A DNA stretch of 64,000 nt from UBA5336 sp964506685 (GTDB taxonomy: Bacteria; Pseudomonadota; Alphaproteobacteria; Caulobacterales; Hyphomonadaceae), in the NCBI GenBank assembly GCA_964506685.1, contig CAZDMQ010000005.1:19321-83320 (forward strand). The letters run 5' to 3'. This document shows, piece after piece, positions 54,183 through 63,253 of this stretch (positions within the stretch are counted from its first letter, which is position 1; every line of letters begins with the position of its first letter). Under the pieces are notes generated by a model, which did not search any database, was not told the origin of the DNA, and saw only the letters and a list, made by a program, of their open reading frames with translations. Made by a program: the position numbers and the translations under genes.

Positions 54183-54809
54183 ATGGGCCTGTGGGAGAAA
54201 TACGCCGTCCCCGCCCTCGTTTCCACGGCCTGTGCGTCGAAGCCGATCATGAAGCAGCGCGAGAAGGTCGTCCCGCATGCCGAGGGCGTGGTGCTGGAGC
54301 TGGGGTGCGGGTCCGGTACGAACTTCGATTACTATCGCCCCGATGCCGTCAGCCGGCTCTTCGCCCTCGAACCGGCCCCGGGCATGGTGCGCCGGGCCCG
54401 CAAGGCCCTTGCCGGCCACCCGCTGGCCGCCCGCACCGAAGTCCTTGAAACCGGCGCCGAAGCGATTCCCCTCGACGATGACACCGTCGACACCGCCATC
54501 ATTACCTTCGTGCTGTGCACGATCCCCGACTGGCAGGCGGCGCTGGCCGAGGTGCGCCGTGTGCTGAAACCGACGGGACGGATCCTGTTCTCCGAGCACG
54601 GACTGGCCCCCGATGCCGGGGTGGCGAAATGGCAGCGCCGCATCGAGCCCGTCTGGAAGCCGCTCGCCGGCGGGTGCCACCTGACCCGCGACACCGGCGC
54701 GCTGTTCGACGCTGGCGGCTTCCGTCCCGAGTGGACCGAGACCATGTACCTGCCTTCGACGCCGAAGATTGCCGGCTTCGTGTCCTGGGGCGCAATGACA
54801 CCGGCCTGA
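54183..54809 (+). CDS. Class I SAM-dependent methyltransferase
   Basis: A 208-residue methyltransferase with a Rossmann core. Motif I is VLELGCGSGTNFDYY near residue 37, then LFALEPAPGMVRRARKA, IPLDDDTVDTAIITFVLCTI (motif IV) and RRVLKPTGRILFSEH. It resembles UbiE/COQ5-type and phospholipid methyltransferases; the substrate is unknown. It starts five bases after the upstream membrane-protein gene, with GGAGAG overlapping that gene's end. Confidence 0.9.
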   Translation: MGLWEKYAVPALVSTACASKPIMKQREKVVPHAEGVVLELGCGSGTNFDYYRPDAVSRLFALEPAPGMVRRARKALAGHPLAARTEVLETGAEAIPLDDDTVDTAIITFVLCTIPDWQAALAEVRRVLKPTGRILFSEHGLAPDAGVAKWQRRIEPVWKPLAGGCHLTRDTGALFDAGGFRPEWTETMYLPSTPKIAGFVSWGAMTPA

Positions 54810-54847
54810 ACTGGAAACGGCCTGCCACCCGGCAGGCAAGGGGAACC

Positions 54848-55495
54848 ATGATGACGCTGAAGGTGATTGGAACGGGGTTTGGTCGCACGGGCACGACGAG
54901 CCTGAAGACCGCACTGGAAACCCTCGTCTTCGGACCGTGCTACCATATGACGGAGGTCTTCGCGCATCCCGACCATATCCCGCTCTGGCATGCAGCGCCG
55001 GGGTCCGGTTCGACCGGTTGGGACGCGATCTTCGAGGGCTTCGGAGCGAGCGTCGACTGGCCCGGGGCGGCCTTCTGGCGCGAACTGGTCGCCGCCTGTC
55101 CGGAGGCGAAGGTGATCCACTCCGAACGTCCCGAAGCGGATTGGTATCGCAGTTTTGCAGGTACGATCCAGGGGCACCTCACCCGCCCGGCACCTGGCAC
55201 GCCGCCCGGCTGGAGCGAGATGGTGGCCGATGTCATCAATGCGCGGGTCTTCGGAGGCCAGGGCGATGACGAGGCCGCCTGCCTGGCGGCCTACCGGGCC
55301 CATAACGCCGCAGTCCGGGCGGAGGTCCCGGCCAACCGCCTGCTGGTCTTCGACCCCGCTGAGGGCTGGGCGCCACTCTGCGCCTTCCTGGGTGTGACCG
55401 AGCCTGGCGAGCCCTTTCCCCACCGCAACACGACCGCCGATTTCCAGGCTGCGATCGCCGCAATCGCCGACGGGCGCGATCCGGAACTGCCCTGA
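54848..55495 (+). CDS. Sulfotransferase family protein
   Basis: A 215-residue PAPS-dependent sulfotransferase-like protein. The phosphosulfate-binding loop is VIGTGFGRTGTTSLKTAL near the start. AKVIHSERPEADWYRSF near residue 92 and the end region resemble NAD-dependent-type sulfotransferases found in alphaproteobacteria. The acceptor is unknown. The ATG at 54848 has GGGGAA upstream. It lies 38 bases after the methyltransferase. Confidence 0.85.
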   Translation: MMTLKVIGTGFGRTGTTSLKTALETLVFGPCYHMTEVFAHPDHIPLWHAAPGSGSTGWDAIFEGFGASVDWPGAAFWRELVAACPEAKVIHSERPEADWYRSFAGTIQGHLTRPAPGTPPGWSEMVADVINARVFGGQGDDEAACLAAYRAHNAAVRAEVPANRLLVFDPAEGWAPLCAFLGVTEPGEPFPHRNTTADFQAAIAAIADGRDPELP

Positions 55496-55573
55496 GAGTG
55501 TCGACGCCCGTGGACGAATCGAGGCGATCTGCCTTGATGGCCGCTGCCGGGAAAACTGAAGGAAGTGAGGTCG

Positions 55574-56011
55574 ATGCGCTACTGGTTGTTCAAGTCCGAA
55601 CCCTTCAAGTGGAGCTGGGAGCAGCAGAAGGCGAAGGGCGCGGCGGGTGAGGAATGGGACGGCATCCGCAACTACCAGGCGCGAAATTTCATGCGCGAGA
55701 TGCAACTTGGCGACCGCGCCTTCTTCTACCATTCCAATGAGGGCCTCGAAATCGTCGGCATCGCCGAGGTCTGCGCCGAAATCCACCCCGACAGCACCAC
55801 CGATGATGCGCGCTGGGAATGCGTCGACATCCGGGCGATCTGCGACATGCCCGAACCGGTCACGCTCAAGGCCGTGAAAGCCAATCCGAAGCTCGCCGAA
55901 ATGTCCCTCGTCACCTCGATGCGGCTCTCGGTGCAGCCGGTAAGGGACGCCGAATGGGCCGAAGTCTGCCGCATGGGCGGGCTTGACCCCAAGAGTTTGA
56001 AACCTTTGTGA
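55574..56011 (+). CDS. EVE domain protein
   Basis: A 145-residue EVE (PUA-like) domain protein, a fold thought to bind modified bases. Typical features are MRYWLFKSEPFKWSWE, WDGIRNYQARNFMREMQLGD near residue 32, and AFFYHSNEGLEIVGIAEV. The ATG at 55574 is the family start; a GTG three codons earlier is possible. A PstS-like gene follows after 58 bases. Confidence 0.92.
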   Translation: MRYWLFKSEPFKWSWEQQKAKGAAGEEWDGIRNYQARNFMREMQLGDRAFFYHSNEGLEIVGIAEVCAEIHPDSTTDDARWECVDIRAICDMPEPVTLKAVKANPKLAEMSLVTSMRLSVQPVRDAEWAEVCRMGGLDPKSLKPL

Positions 56012-56069
56012 CGGACTTGTGGCCCGGTTTTTGTTCTGTTAGTGTTCCGAAATGTGAGGGGGGCTCAGC

Positions 56070-57152
56070 ATGCGGAGTATGATCGTCGGTCTGTTCGCGC
56101 TTGTGCTGGCGGGCTGCGGCGATGGTGGACTGTCGGAGTTCGATGGTCAGCCGGTGCCGCCGCCACCGCCAATCGGCGAGGCCGAACGGATCAAGATCGT
56201 CGGATCGTCGACCGTGGCGCCCTTCTCCACCACCGTGGCCGAGCAGTTCGGGGCTGCAACACGACATGCCACACCGATTGTCGAAACGACGGGTACCGGG
56301 GGAGGATTCAAGGCCTTCTGCCAGGCGATTGGGCCAGACGAGCCGTCGATCTCAAACGCCTCACGCCGCATAAAGCCGTCCGAGATCGAGCTGTGCCGGA
56401 AGGCCGGCATCACCGGGATCGTCGAAGTGAAGATCGGATTTGACGGGATCGTGCTGGCCAATTCGAAGACCGGTCCGGATTTCGACTTCACCAAGGAGGA
56501 GATCTACCGCGCGCTGGCAGCTGAACTGCCGGACGGGGAGGGGGGCTGGATTCGGAACCCCAATGAGCGCTGGTCCGACGTGGCTGCCCATCTTCCCGAT
56601 GAACCGATACTGGTCGCTGGCCCGCCGCCGACCTCCGGCACCCGCGATGCCTTCGTCGAGATCGCCATGGAGAAGGGCGCGGAGGCGATTGCCGAGCTCA
56701 GGGCGCTGAAGGCGGCGGACAAGGCGGAATTCACCCGGCGGGCCCATACGATCCGGACCGATGGCCGCTGGATCGACAGTGGCGAGAATGACACCGCCAT
56801 CATCCAGACCCTCATAAAGAACCCGGCGGCGCTGGGTGTGCTCGGCTACTCCTTCCTCGATACGAATGGTGACCGCGTGAAGGCCTCGAAAGTGAACGGC
56901 GTCGATCCGACCTTCGAAGCGATTGCCAGCGGCGACTATCTCGTCTCCCGTTCCATGTATTTCTATGTGAAGAAGCAGAATGAGCCCATGGTACCGGGAC
57001 TGGTCAGCTTCATCGAGGCGTTCACCCAGGAAGACGCCTGGGGCCCGGAGGGTTATCTTGCTGACAAGGGACTGATCCCGTTGCCGGAGGAGCAGCGCAA
57101 GGCGGTCCGCGCCGCTGCCCTGGACCTGGTGGTCATGGAAACCGCGAGTTGA
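56070..57152 (+). CDS. PstS-like phosphate-binding lipoprotein
   Basis: A 360-residue substrate-binding protein of the PstS family. The lipobox is LAGC near residue 16, followed by a Pro-rich linker. The phosphate site shows IKIVGSSTVAPFSTTVAEQF near residue 41, TTGTGGGFKAFCQAIG, and SISNASRRIKPSEIELCRKA. It is likely the binding partner of the PstCAB transporter although it lies 6.6 kb from pstC. The leader has no convincing Pho box. The ATG follows GAGGGGGG. Confidence 0.88.
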   Translation: MRSMIVGLFALVLAGCGDGGLSEFDGQPVPPPPPIGEAERIKIVGSSTVAPFSTTVAEQFGAATRHATPIVETTGTGGGFKAFCQAIGPDEPSISNASRRIKPSEIELCRKAGITGIVEVKIGFDGIVLANSKTGPDFDFTKEEIYRALAAELPDGEGGWIRNPNERWSDVAAHLPDEPILVAGPPPTSGTRDAFVEIAMEKGAEAIAELRALKAADKAEFTRRAHTIRTDGRWIDSGENDTAIIQTLIKNPAALGVLGYSFLDTNGDRVKASKVNGVDPTFEAIASGDYLVSRSMYFYVKKQNEPMVPGLVSFIEAFTQEDAWGPEGYLADKGLIPLPEEQRKAVRAAALDLVVMETAS

Positions 57153-57271
57153 GATCGCGTGGGTGCGAGGCAGGATCTGGTCGCCGCGGCGGGGCAACCG
57201 ACCTGTGACCTGATTGAGATGAACAGATCGGCGGACCGATGGCGACGCCTGACCCTTCAGGGCCACCTGGA

Positions 57272-58369
57272 TCAGGTGCTGGTGGCGCCATCGGGCGGCG
57301 TGAGACCTTCAAGGGCGGCCAGAAGTGTGGCCATGTCAGGTGGCAACGGGGCCTCGAAGCGCAGGGCCTCGCCGGTCACGGGATGGTCGAAACCGAGCAA
57401 GGCGGCGTGCAGCGCCTGGCGCGGAAAGGCGCGGGCAGCCGAAACGGCAGAATCGAAGGCCGCTCCGGAACCGAATGCCCTGATCCCCCGGCCCCTGCCA
57501 TAGACCGGATCGCCGATCAGCGGGGCCCCGATATGGCCCATGTGCACCCTGATCTGGTGGGTCCGCCCGGTCTCCAGCCGGCACTCGACCAGCGCGGCGG
57601 CCGGCAGGGCGCTGTCTCGATCCGCCCGGCCATGGCGCGCCAGGGTCCGGTAGTGGGTCACGGCATGCCGTCCGCGGGTCGTTTCGTCAGTGCCCCCGGC
57701 CGCACCGCCGGTGTCCGCCGCCGGCTCCCGGCCTCGGGACGGGCGGACCACGGCCATCTTCTTGCGATCAGATAGCGAGCGGGCGATCGCGGCGTCCACA
57801 GTGCCGGCAAGCGGGCGCGGTGCCCCCCGCGTCACCGCCAGATAGGCGCGCTCGAGATCGTGGGCAGCAAAGCGCGCGCTCAGTCCGGCATGGGCGGCCG
57901 CGCTCTTGGCCACCACGATCACCCCGGTCGTGTCCTTGTCGATCCGGTGCACGATGCCCGGTCGCTCGACCCCGCCTATGCCGGGCAGTCCGCCGCGGCA
58001 ATGGTGCAACAGGCCGTTCACCAGCGTCCCGCGCCAGCTGCCGGGGGCCGGATGCACCGCCATGCCGGCGGGCTTGTTGATCACGATCAGGTCCGCATCC
58101 TCATGCAGGATATCGAGCGGAAGCGCCTCGGGCTCCGGCACGGCGGGCACCGGATCGGGGATGTCGAGCGCGTAGACCGCACCGGCAATCGCCGGCGCAT
58201 TCGGGTCCTCGAGCTGGTCGCCGTTGCAGCGCAGCGCCCCGGCCTTGATCAGCGCCTTCAGCCGCGACCGCGACAGATCGCCCATCGCTCCTGCCAGCAC
58301 CCGGTCGATCCGCTCGCCGGCCTCGGTGGCGCTTGCCTCGTGAATGCGTCTTTCCATACGAGGCGACAT
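57272..58369 (-). CDS. RluA/RluD family pseudouridine synthase
   Basis: A 365-residue pseudouridine synthase with an N-terminal S4 RNA-binding domain (ERIDRVLAGAMGDLSRSRLK) and a catalytic domain with the motif PGIVHRIDKDTTGVIVVAKS, where Asp of HRIDKDTTG is the catalytic residue. The C-terminal GRTHQIRVHMGHIGAPLIGD is also typical. RluD acts on 23S rRNA helix 69, but the exact target cannot be told. It has an insert of about 20 residues (Gly/Ala-rich) in the middle. The start is the ATG at 58369 after GGAGGG; a GTG at 58381 is possible. Confidence 0.92.
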   Translation of the reverse strand: MSPRMERRIHEASATEAGERIDRVLAGAMGDLSRSRLKALIKAGALRCNGDQLEDPNAPAIAGAVYALDIPDPVPAVPEPEALPLDILHEDADLIVINKPAGMAVHPAPGSWRGTLVNGLLHHCRGGLPGIGGVERPGIVHRIDKDTTGVIVVAKSAAAHAGLSARFAAHDLERAYLAVTRGAPRPLAGTVDAAIARSLSDRKKMAVVRPSRGREPAADTGGAAGGTDETTRGRHAVTHYRTLARHGRADRDSALPAAALVECRLETGRTHQIRVHMGHIGAPLIGDPVYGRGRGIRAFGSGAAFDSAVSAARAFPRQALHAALLGFDHPVTGEALRFEAPLPPDMATLLAALEGLTPPDGATST

Positions 58370-58419
58370 AGCGCCCTCCACCGGGAGACGTCAGCCTCCG
58401 CGTTGCAGAAAATCCCGGA

Positions 58420-58437
58420 CCGTCATCGAACTGACGT
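58420..58437 (+). promoter_or_regulatory. Pho box of phoD
   Basis: CCGTCAT-CGAA-CTGACGT has the seven-four-seven layout of a PhoB site and matches the CTGTCAT repeat at 11 of 14 positions. A CATGAT hexamer 12 bases further on could be the -10. It lies 51 bases before the phoD start. Confidence 0.65.
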
Positions 58438-58488
58438 GAATTCCGTGTTCATGATACATCCGGAACCAGGCAGGCAATGGAGGGCAGC

Positions 58489-60195
58489 ATGGTCAGGGTG
58501 ACACGGCGAACACTTTTCGGCATGACAGGCGGTGCGATCGGGCTCGGCGCCTGCGCCAGCCAGGGCGCGGTCAGCGGTGCGACAGACGACACGGCATATT
58601 CCGGATCGGTGGCCTTCCAGCATGGCGTGGCCTCGGGTGATCCGCTCACCGACCGCGTGATCCTCTGGACCCGGGTCACGCCGACCGACGGTTTCACCGG
58701 CACCATCCCTGTCCGGTACACCGTTTTCGAAGATGCGGCCGGAGAGACGGTGCACGCGTCCGGCGTCGCCGACGCCAGCCCCGCCCGCGACTACACGGTG
58801 AAGGTCGACGCGGCCGGACTGGCGCCGGGACGGACCTATCATTACCAATTCTCGGTAGAGACCCCTGCCGGCGACATCCGCTCGCCCATAGGCCGCACGC
58901 GGACTGCCGCGCCGGCCGGTGACACCACCCCGGTCCGCTTCGCCGTCGTGTCCTGCGCAAACTGGCAGTTTGGCCATTTCAATGCCTATGACAACATCGC
59001 CCGGCGCGGCGATCTCGATGCGGTTATCCATCTCGGCGACTATTTCTACGAGTATGGCATTGACGGTTATGGCGGTGAAGTGGGCCAGGAAATTGGCCGG
59101 CTGCACACACCGCCGGTCGAGATTGTCTCGCTTGCCGACTATCGGGCCCGTCACGCGCAATACAAGACCGACCCGGCCCTTCAGGCCGCCCATGCCGCTG
59201 CGCCGTGGCTGTGCACCTGGGACGATCATGAAAGCACCAATAATGCCTACCGGACCGGCGCCCAGAACCACAACCCGGAAGAGAACGAGGGCGCATGGAG
59301 TGATCGCAAGCAGGTCGCCGTGCAGGCCTATCTCGAATGGATGCCCGTGCGCGACCCGGTGCGCGGCGCCTTCCGGGAGAGCATCTACCGCACCTTCCAG
59401 TTCGGCGATGTCGCCACGGTCTTCTGCCTTGAAAGCCGGCTGACCGGGCGGTCCGACGAAATCAGCTGGTTCACAGAATTCGCCGGCAAGGCGCCGGAGG
59501 AGGTGCCGGCCGCCGCACAGTCTGTCATGCAGCGCGTGAATGACCCGGCGCGCACCATGCTTGGCGCCGAGCAGGAAAGCTGGCTGGCAGAGGGGCTCGG
59601 GGCCTCGTCGGCCGCGGGCAAGGCCTGGCAGGTGCTCGCCAACCAGACCGTCATGGCGCGGGTGAAACCGCCGAACTTCAGCCAGGCCCTGACCGCCGAG
59701 CAGATCGCAGCGGTCGATAATCCCTATGTCGACCGGATGGTGGCCTTCTCGCAACTCGGCCTGCCCTGGAACCTCGATGCCTGGGACGGCTTCCCGGCCG
59801 CCCGCCAGCGTCTCTATGCGGCCGCAGCCGATGCCGGCGCCCGGCTGGTGACCCTCACGGGCGACACGCATACGGCCTGGGCAAACAATCTGCATGATGG
59901 CCGGGGCGCCCTGCGCGGGGTCGAGTTCGGCTGCACGTCTGTCACCTCGACCGGCCTCGGCGACACTCTGCCCATCGAGGGACTGGGCGAGATGTTCGCG
60001 GCGGCCAATGATGATGTCACCTTCCACGATCCGTTCGGGCGCGGCTACACCCTCGTGACCCTGGGGACCGACACGGTCGAGGCCGAATATATCAAGCTGT
60101 CCACCGTGAGGGCGCCGGACTACACGACCGAAACCGTCGCCCGCTTCACCGCCGGTCGGACCGAGAGCGGCGTGACACCCCTGCAGCGGGCCTGA
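58489..60195 (+). CDS. phoD: PhoD-type alkaline phosphatase/phosphodiesterase
   Basis: A 568-residue secreted alkaline phosphatase of the PhoD family that releases phosphate from esters in the envelope or outside. The N-terminus has a twin-arginine-like TRRTLFGMTGG and a lipobox-like GLGAC, so it may be a Tat-exported lipoprotein. Metal-binding motifs are VVSCANWQFGHFNAYDNIAR, HLGDYFYEYG, WDDHESTNNAYRTGA and LTGDTHTAW. The ATG at 58489 follows GGAGGG; an earlier ATG at 58477 is in frame but would overlap that ribosome binding site. A Pho box lies upstream, which fits the phosphate-starvation role. Confidence 0.94.
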   Translation: MVRVTRRTLFGMTGGAIGLGACASQGAVSGATDDTAYSGSVAFQHGVASGDPLTDRVILWTRVTPTDGFTGTIPVRYTVFEDAAGETVHASGVADASPARDYTVKVDAAGLAPGRTYHYQFSVETPAGDIRSPIGRTRTAAPAGDTTPVRFAVVSCANWQFGHFNAYDNIARRGDLDAVIHLGDYFYEYGIDGYGGEVGQEIGRLHTPPVEIVSLADYRARHAQYKTDPALQAAHAAAPWLCTWDDHESTNNAYRTGAQNHNPEENEGAWSDRKQVAVQAYLEWMPVRDPVRGAFRESIYRTFQFGDVATVFCLESRLTGRSDEISWFTEFAGKAPEEVPAAAQSVMQRVNDPARTMLGAEQESWLAEGLGASSAAGKAWQVLANQTVMARVKPPNFSQALTAEQIAAVDNPYVDRMVAFSQLGLPWNLDAWDGFPAARQRLYAAAADAGARLVTLTGDTHTAWANNLHDGRGALRGVEFGCTSVTSTGLGDTLPIEGLGEMFAAANDDVTFHDPFGRGYTLVTLGTDTVEAEYIKLSTVRAPDYTTETVARFTAGRTESGVTPLQRA

Positions 60196-60290
60196 CCTGG
60201 ACACGCTGATCTCGGCGCGCTGACCCTGCGCCACCGGTCCCGGGGCGCATGGGCTGCGATCCTGCGAGCGGGGGGATGGCCGATCCGGGG

Positions 60291-60881
60291 TCAGCGCACT
60301 TCGTAGAGGGCCAGCAAGCGGGCGGCGACATCATCGGCAAAGCCTTCCGGCACCGGCGCGCGCATGATCACCAGCCGGTGCCAGAGGGGGCCGAGCACCG
60401 TTTCGACGGCGGCATCGATGTCCCAGTCCTTGCGGATCACGCGCTTGGCCGCCAGTTCGGCGAGGATGATGCGCAGGGGCCCCCGCAGCGTCGAATTGAT
60501 CCAGCCGCGCCAGGCCTCGGCCGCGCCGGCATCGTCGGTCGCGGCAATCATCGCGGCCCGCAGCACGGCATGGCCCGTTCCGATCCGGGTGGCCGCCTCG
60601 ACCGGCTTCAGCAGGGCAGCGATCCGTTCCCTGGGGTCGCGACCGCGCATGGGCGTCGGGGGAAGCAGCGCAAGACCCGCTTCGAGGCACATCGCCCCGA
60701 TGCTCGGCCACCAGCGATAGATGGTCTGCTTGGAGGCTCGCGCCCGGCGGGCGACATTGTCCACGCTGAACTTGCGCCAGCCATTCTCGGCCAGTTCCTC
60801 CCGCGTGGCGACCAGTATCGCCGCACGCGAGGCCTCGCTTCGCCTGGGTCCCTGCCGCCGCGTTGTCGTCTCCACCATCAT
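60291..60881 (-). CDS. TetR/AcrR family transcriptional regulator
   Basis: A 196-residue TetR-type repressor. The helix-turn-helix is SRAAILVATREELAENGWRK followed by FSVDNVARRARASKQTIYRWWPS. The C-terminal ligand domain is divergent. The start is the ATG at 60881, five bases after GGAGG; codons further upstream are not needed. It faces the carbonic anhydrase gene across about 170 bases and may regulate it, but this is inference. Confidence 0.9.
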   Translation of the reverse strand: MMVETTTRRQGPRRSEASRAAILVATREELAENGWRKFSVDNVARRARASKQTIYRWWPSIGAMCLEAGLALLPPTPMRGRDPRERIAALLKPVEAATRIGTGHAVLRAAMIAATDDAGAAEAWRGWINSTLRGPLRIILAELAAKRVIRKDWDIDAAVETVLGPLWHRLVIMRAPVPEGFADDVAARLLALYEVR

Positions 60882-61049
60882 GCATGCCTCCACAACCACG
60901 TGGAGAAACTCCTGCAAGAGCCTTGCCAGAACGGCGTGTACACTTCAAACCGTCCGGCGAAAATCCGCATGCGCTGGATGCGCCCCGGACGCGTGCACCG
61001 TTCGGCGTAGTCCCCAAGGCGTCACCGATAGCGAAAAGGGAGGTCGACC

Positions 61050-61700
61050 GTGCCGGCACTGAAGGAATTGCTGTCGGGCTACCGGCGTTTCCGGAACGAG
61101 ACCTGGCGCGAGGAACGGCGGCGGTACCAGGCGCTCGGCGAGGCGCAGGAGCCGGGCCTGATGATCATCGCCTGCGCCGACAGTCGGGTGGATCCGGCCA
61201 CGATATTCGACACCGTTCCCGGCCAGACCTTCGTGGTGCGCAACGTGGCCAACCTTGTGCCCCCCTACCAGACCGGCACAGGCCTGTACGGTGTCAGCGC
61301 CGCGCTGGAATATGCGGTCTGCGTGCTGAAGGTCCGGTATGTCGTTGTCATGGGCCATGGCGGCTGCGGCGGTATCCGCGCGTCCATCGCATCCGCCCGG
61401 GGCGAGGATGTTGGCGAGTTCGTCGGTCCGTGGGTCTCGATCGCCGCCGAAACCCGTGACCGCGTCATGGCCGAGTTTCCCGAGGCGAGCGATGATGATC
61501 TCATTCACCGGCTCGAGCGCGAGATGATCGCCACCTCCCTCGACAATCTCATGACCTTTCCCTTCGTGCGCGAGGCCGTCGCGAGTGGCCATCTCCGGCT
61601 CGAAGCGGGATGGTTTGCCATTGCCAGTGGCGAACTGCACTGGCGCGACGCAGCGACAGGCATCTTCCATTGCGTCGATGCGGGCGCTCCCTGGGACTGA
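61050..61700 (+). CDS. Beta-class carbonic anhydrase
   Basis: A 216-residue beta carbonic anhydrase that interconverts carbon dioxide and bicarbonate. The zinc ligands are visible: Cys42, Asp44 and Arg46 in ACADSRVDP, and His103 and Cys106 in MGHGGCGG. The length is standard. The start is GTG at 61050, six bases after GGGAGG. It is divergent from the TetR gene and convergent with ppa. Confidence 0.95.
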   Translation: MPALKELLSGYRRFRNETWREERRRYQALGEAQEPGLMIIACADSRVDPATIFDTVPGQTFVVRNVANLVPPYQTGTGLYGVSAALEYAVCVLKVRYVVVMGHGGCGGIRASIASARGEDVGEFVGPWVSIAAETRDRVMAEFPEASDDDLIHRLEREMIATSLDNLMTFPFVREAVASGHLRLEAGWFAIASGELHWRDAATGIFHCVDAGAPWD

Positions 61701-61855
61701 ACCCGGGTCGGCTGAACCGTGGGGCCAGCACGCTCTGTACCGGCGCCATGGAGTCAACCCGGCAGGCTCAGCCGGTGCTCGGTGCGTTCGATCTCACCCC
61801 GCCGGTGGGGTGCGGTGCGGTTGGTGTGACGCCGGCCGCCCCCGACCGGCGACAC

Positions 61856-62383
61856 TCAGCCCTTTGCCCGCTCGATCGCCTGAACGATGAGCTCACGCGC
61901 CTTTTCCACGCCTTCGATCCCTTCGACTTTCACCCATTTGCCGGGTTCCATGTCCTTGTAGTGGGAAAAGAAGTGCACGATCCGCTCGACCAGGATCTCG
62001 GGCAGGTCGGTGTAATTGTGTACCTTCTCATAGAACCGGGTGAGCTTCTGGTGCGGGACGGCGAGGATCTTCTCGTCCTGACCGGCATCGTCCTCCATCA
62101 GCAGCACGCCCACCGGCCGGGCTCGCACGACGGCGCCGGGAACCAATGCGCGCTGCCCGACGACCATGACATCGATCGGGTCGCCATCGAGGCTCAGCGT
62201 ATGCGGCACGAAGCCGTAATTGCAGGGATAGCGCATGGCCGTGTAAAGGAAACGGTCGACGAACATCGCACCGGAGTCCTTGTCGATCTCGTACTTGATG
62301 GGCTCCCCGCCAAGCGGCACTTCGATGATGACATTGATGTCATCGGGCGGGGTCTTGCCGATTCCGATCTTGCTGATGTCCAT
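61856..62383 (-). CDS. ppa: Inorganic pyrophosphatase
   Basis: A 175-residue family I pyrophosphatase that hydrolyses PPi to two phosphates. The signature LDGDPIDVMVVG is near residue 65, with IIEVPLGGEPIKYEIDKDSG at the N-terminus and FFSHYKDMEPGKWVKVEG near the end. The start is the ATG at 62383 (MDISKIGIGKTPP); residues further upstream in the frame are not family-like. It stands alone. Confidence 0.96.
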   Translation of the reverse strand: MDISKIGIGKTPPDDINVIIEVPLGGEPIKYEIDKDSGAMFVDRFLYTAMRYPCNYGFVPHTLSLDGDPIDVMVVGQRALVPGAVVRARPVGVLLMEDDAGQDEKILAVPHQKLTRFYEKVHNYTDLPEILVERIVHFFSHYKDMEPGKWVKVEGIEGVEKARELIVQAIERAKG

Positions 62384-62494
62384 GACGGGTCCCTTCTGGT
62401 GTGCGCTTCCCTTGCGCGGCACGGCCCGGCGGGTCAAGCGCGACGGAGGTCGCACCCGCTGCTATGGCGCCGGATGCGGTCCTGTACGGCCGGT

Positions 62495-63112
62495 TCAACC
62501 GGTGGGCAGCAGGGCATAGTTGAAACTCAGCGAGATGCGCGGATCCTCGCCCTGGTGCGCCATCACCTCGTGGCGAAGCCAGCTTTCCCACATCACGATG
62601 TCGCCCGGGGACGGGGCGAGATAGACGAAACGGCGGGCCGTCCCGGGCGCATCATCGAGCGGCTGCGGGGCCGCCATCATCAGCGGCAACCGCGGATCTT
62701 CCAGCTTCAGCGCGCCGGCCCCGGCCGGCATCGCGACATAAACCGTTCCGGAGATCACCGAGCCGGGATGGATGTGTCCCGAATGCATGCCGCCGGGTGC
62801 GAGAATGTTGATCCAGAGGCTTTCCAGTCCGAGACGGAACCCCTCGAGGTCCCAGGCGAGGGCGCGGGCAAAGTCCGCCACCTCCCGGTCGAGCCGCGCG
62901 ACGAGCTCGGCGAATGCCGGGGCCCGGACCGGCAGGTCGGCAAGCGAGGCATAGGAGGTGTAGCCCGGATAGCCATGTTCCTCGCACCAGGCATGGCCGG
63001 CCGTGTCACCATCCTCGACCATCCAGACAGACGCTTCGAGGGCCTCGAGGAGGCCCGGATCCTCCAGCTGCGCCTCGTGCACAAGGGTCGGGAAGAGCTG
63101 CCGCTGCGCCAT
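62495..63112 (-). CDS. 2-oxoglutarate/Fe(II) oxygenase-like protein
   Basis: A 205-residue protein of a putative 2OG-Fe(II) oxygenase family. The iron-binding candidates are SGHIHPGSVISGTVYVAMPA near residue 112 and WESWLRHEVMAHQGEDPRIS near the end, where the second His and Arg fit the cofactor pocket. The fold start MAQRQLFPTLVHEAQLEDPG is typical. The substrate is unknown. It lies about 111 bases upstream of ppa on the same strand. Confidence 0.8.
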   Translation of the reverse strand: MAQRQLFPTLVHEAQLEDPGLLEALEASVWMVEDGDTAGHAWCEEHGYPGYTSYASLADLPVRAPAFAELVARLDREVADFARALAWDLEGFRLGLESLWINILAPGGMHSGHIHPGSVISGTVYVAMPAGAGALKLEDPRLPLMMAAPQPLDDAPGTARRFVYLAPSPGDIVMWESWLRHEVMAHQGEDPRISLSFNYALLPTG

Positions 63113-63253
63113 TCGCCGGAGCTACGCCCGTCCGCGGTGGCAGGCAAGTGGGCGCTTGCCGGACCGTCTCGCCTGTGATCTCGCTTGCGACCCCTCGCAA
63201 TCGTTCGCCAAATCAGCTAACGCGTGTGCAACCCTTGAAGAGAAAGGGCCAAG

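Noticed and set aside
56012..56069. Pho box candidate upstream of the PstS-like gene
   Set aside because: The best seven-four-seven alignment matches fewer than ten of 14 positions, so it is not distinguishable from chance.
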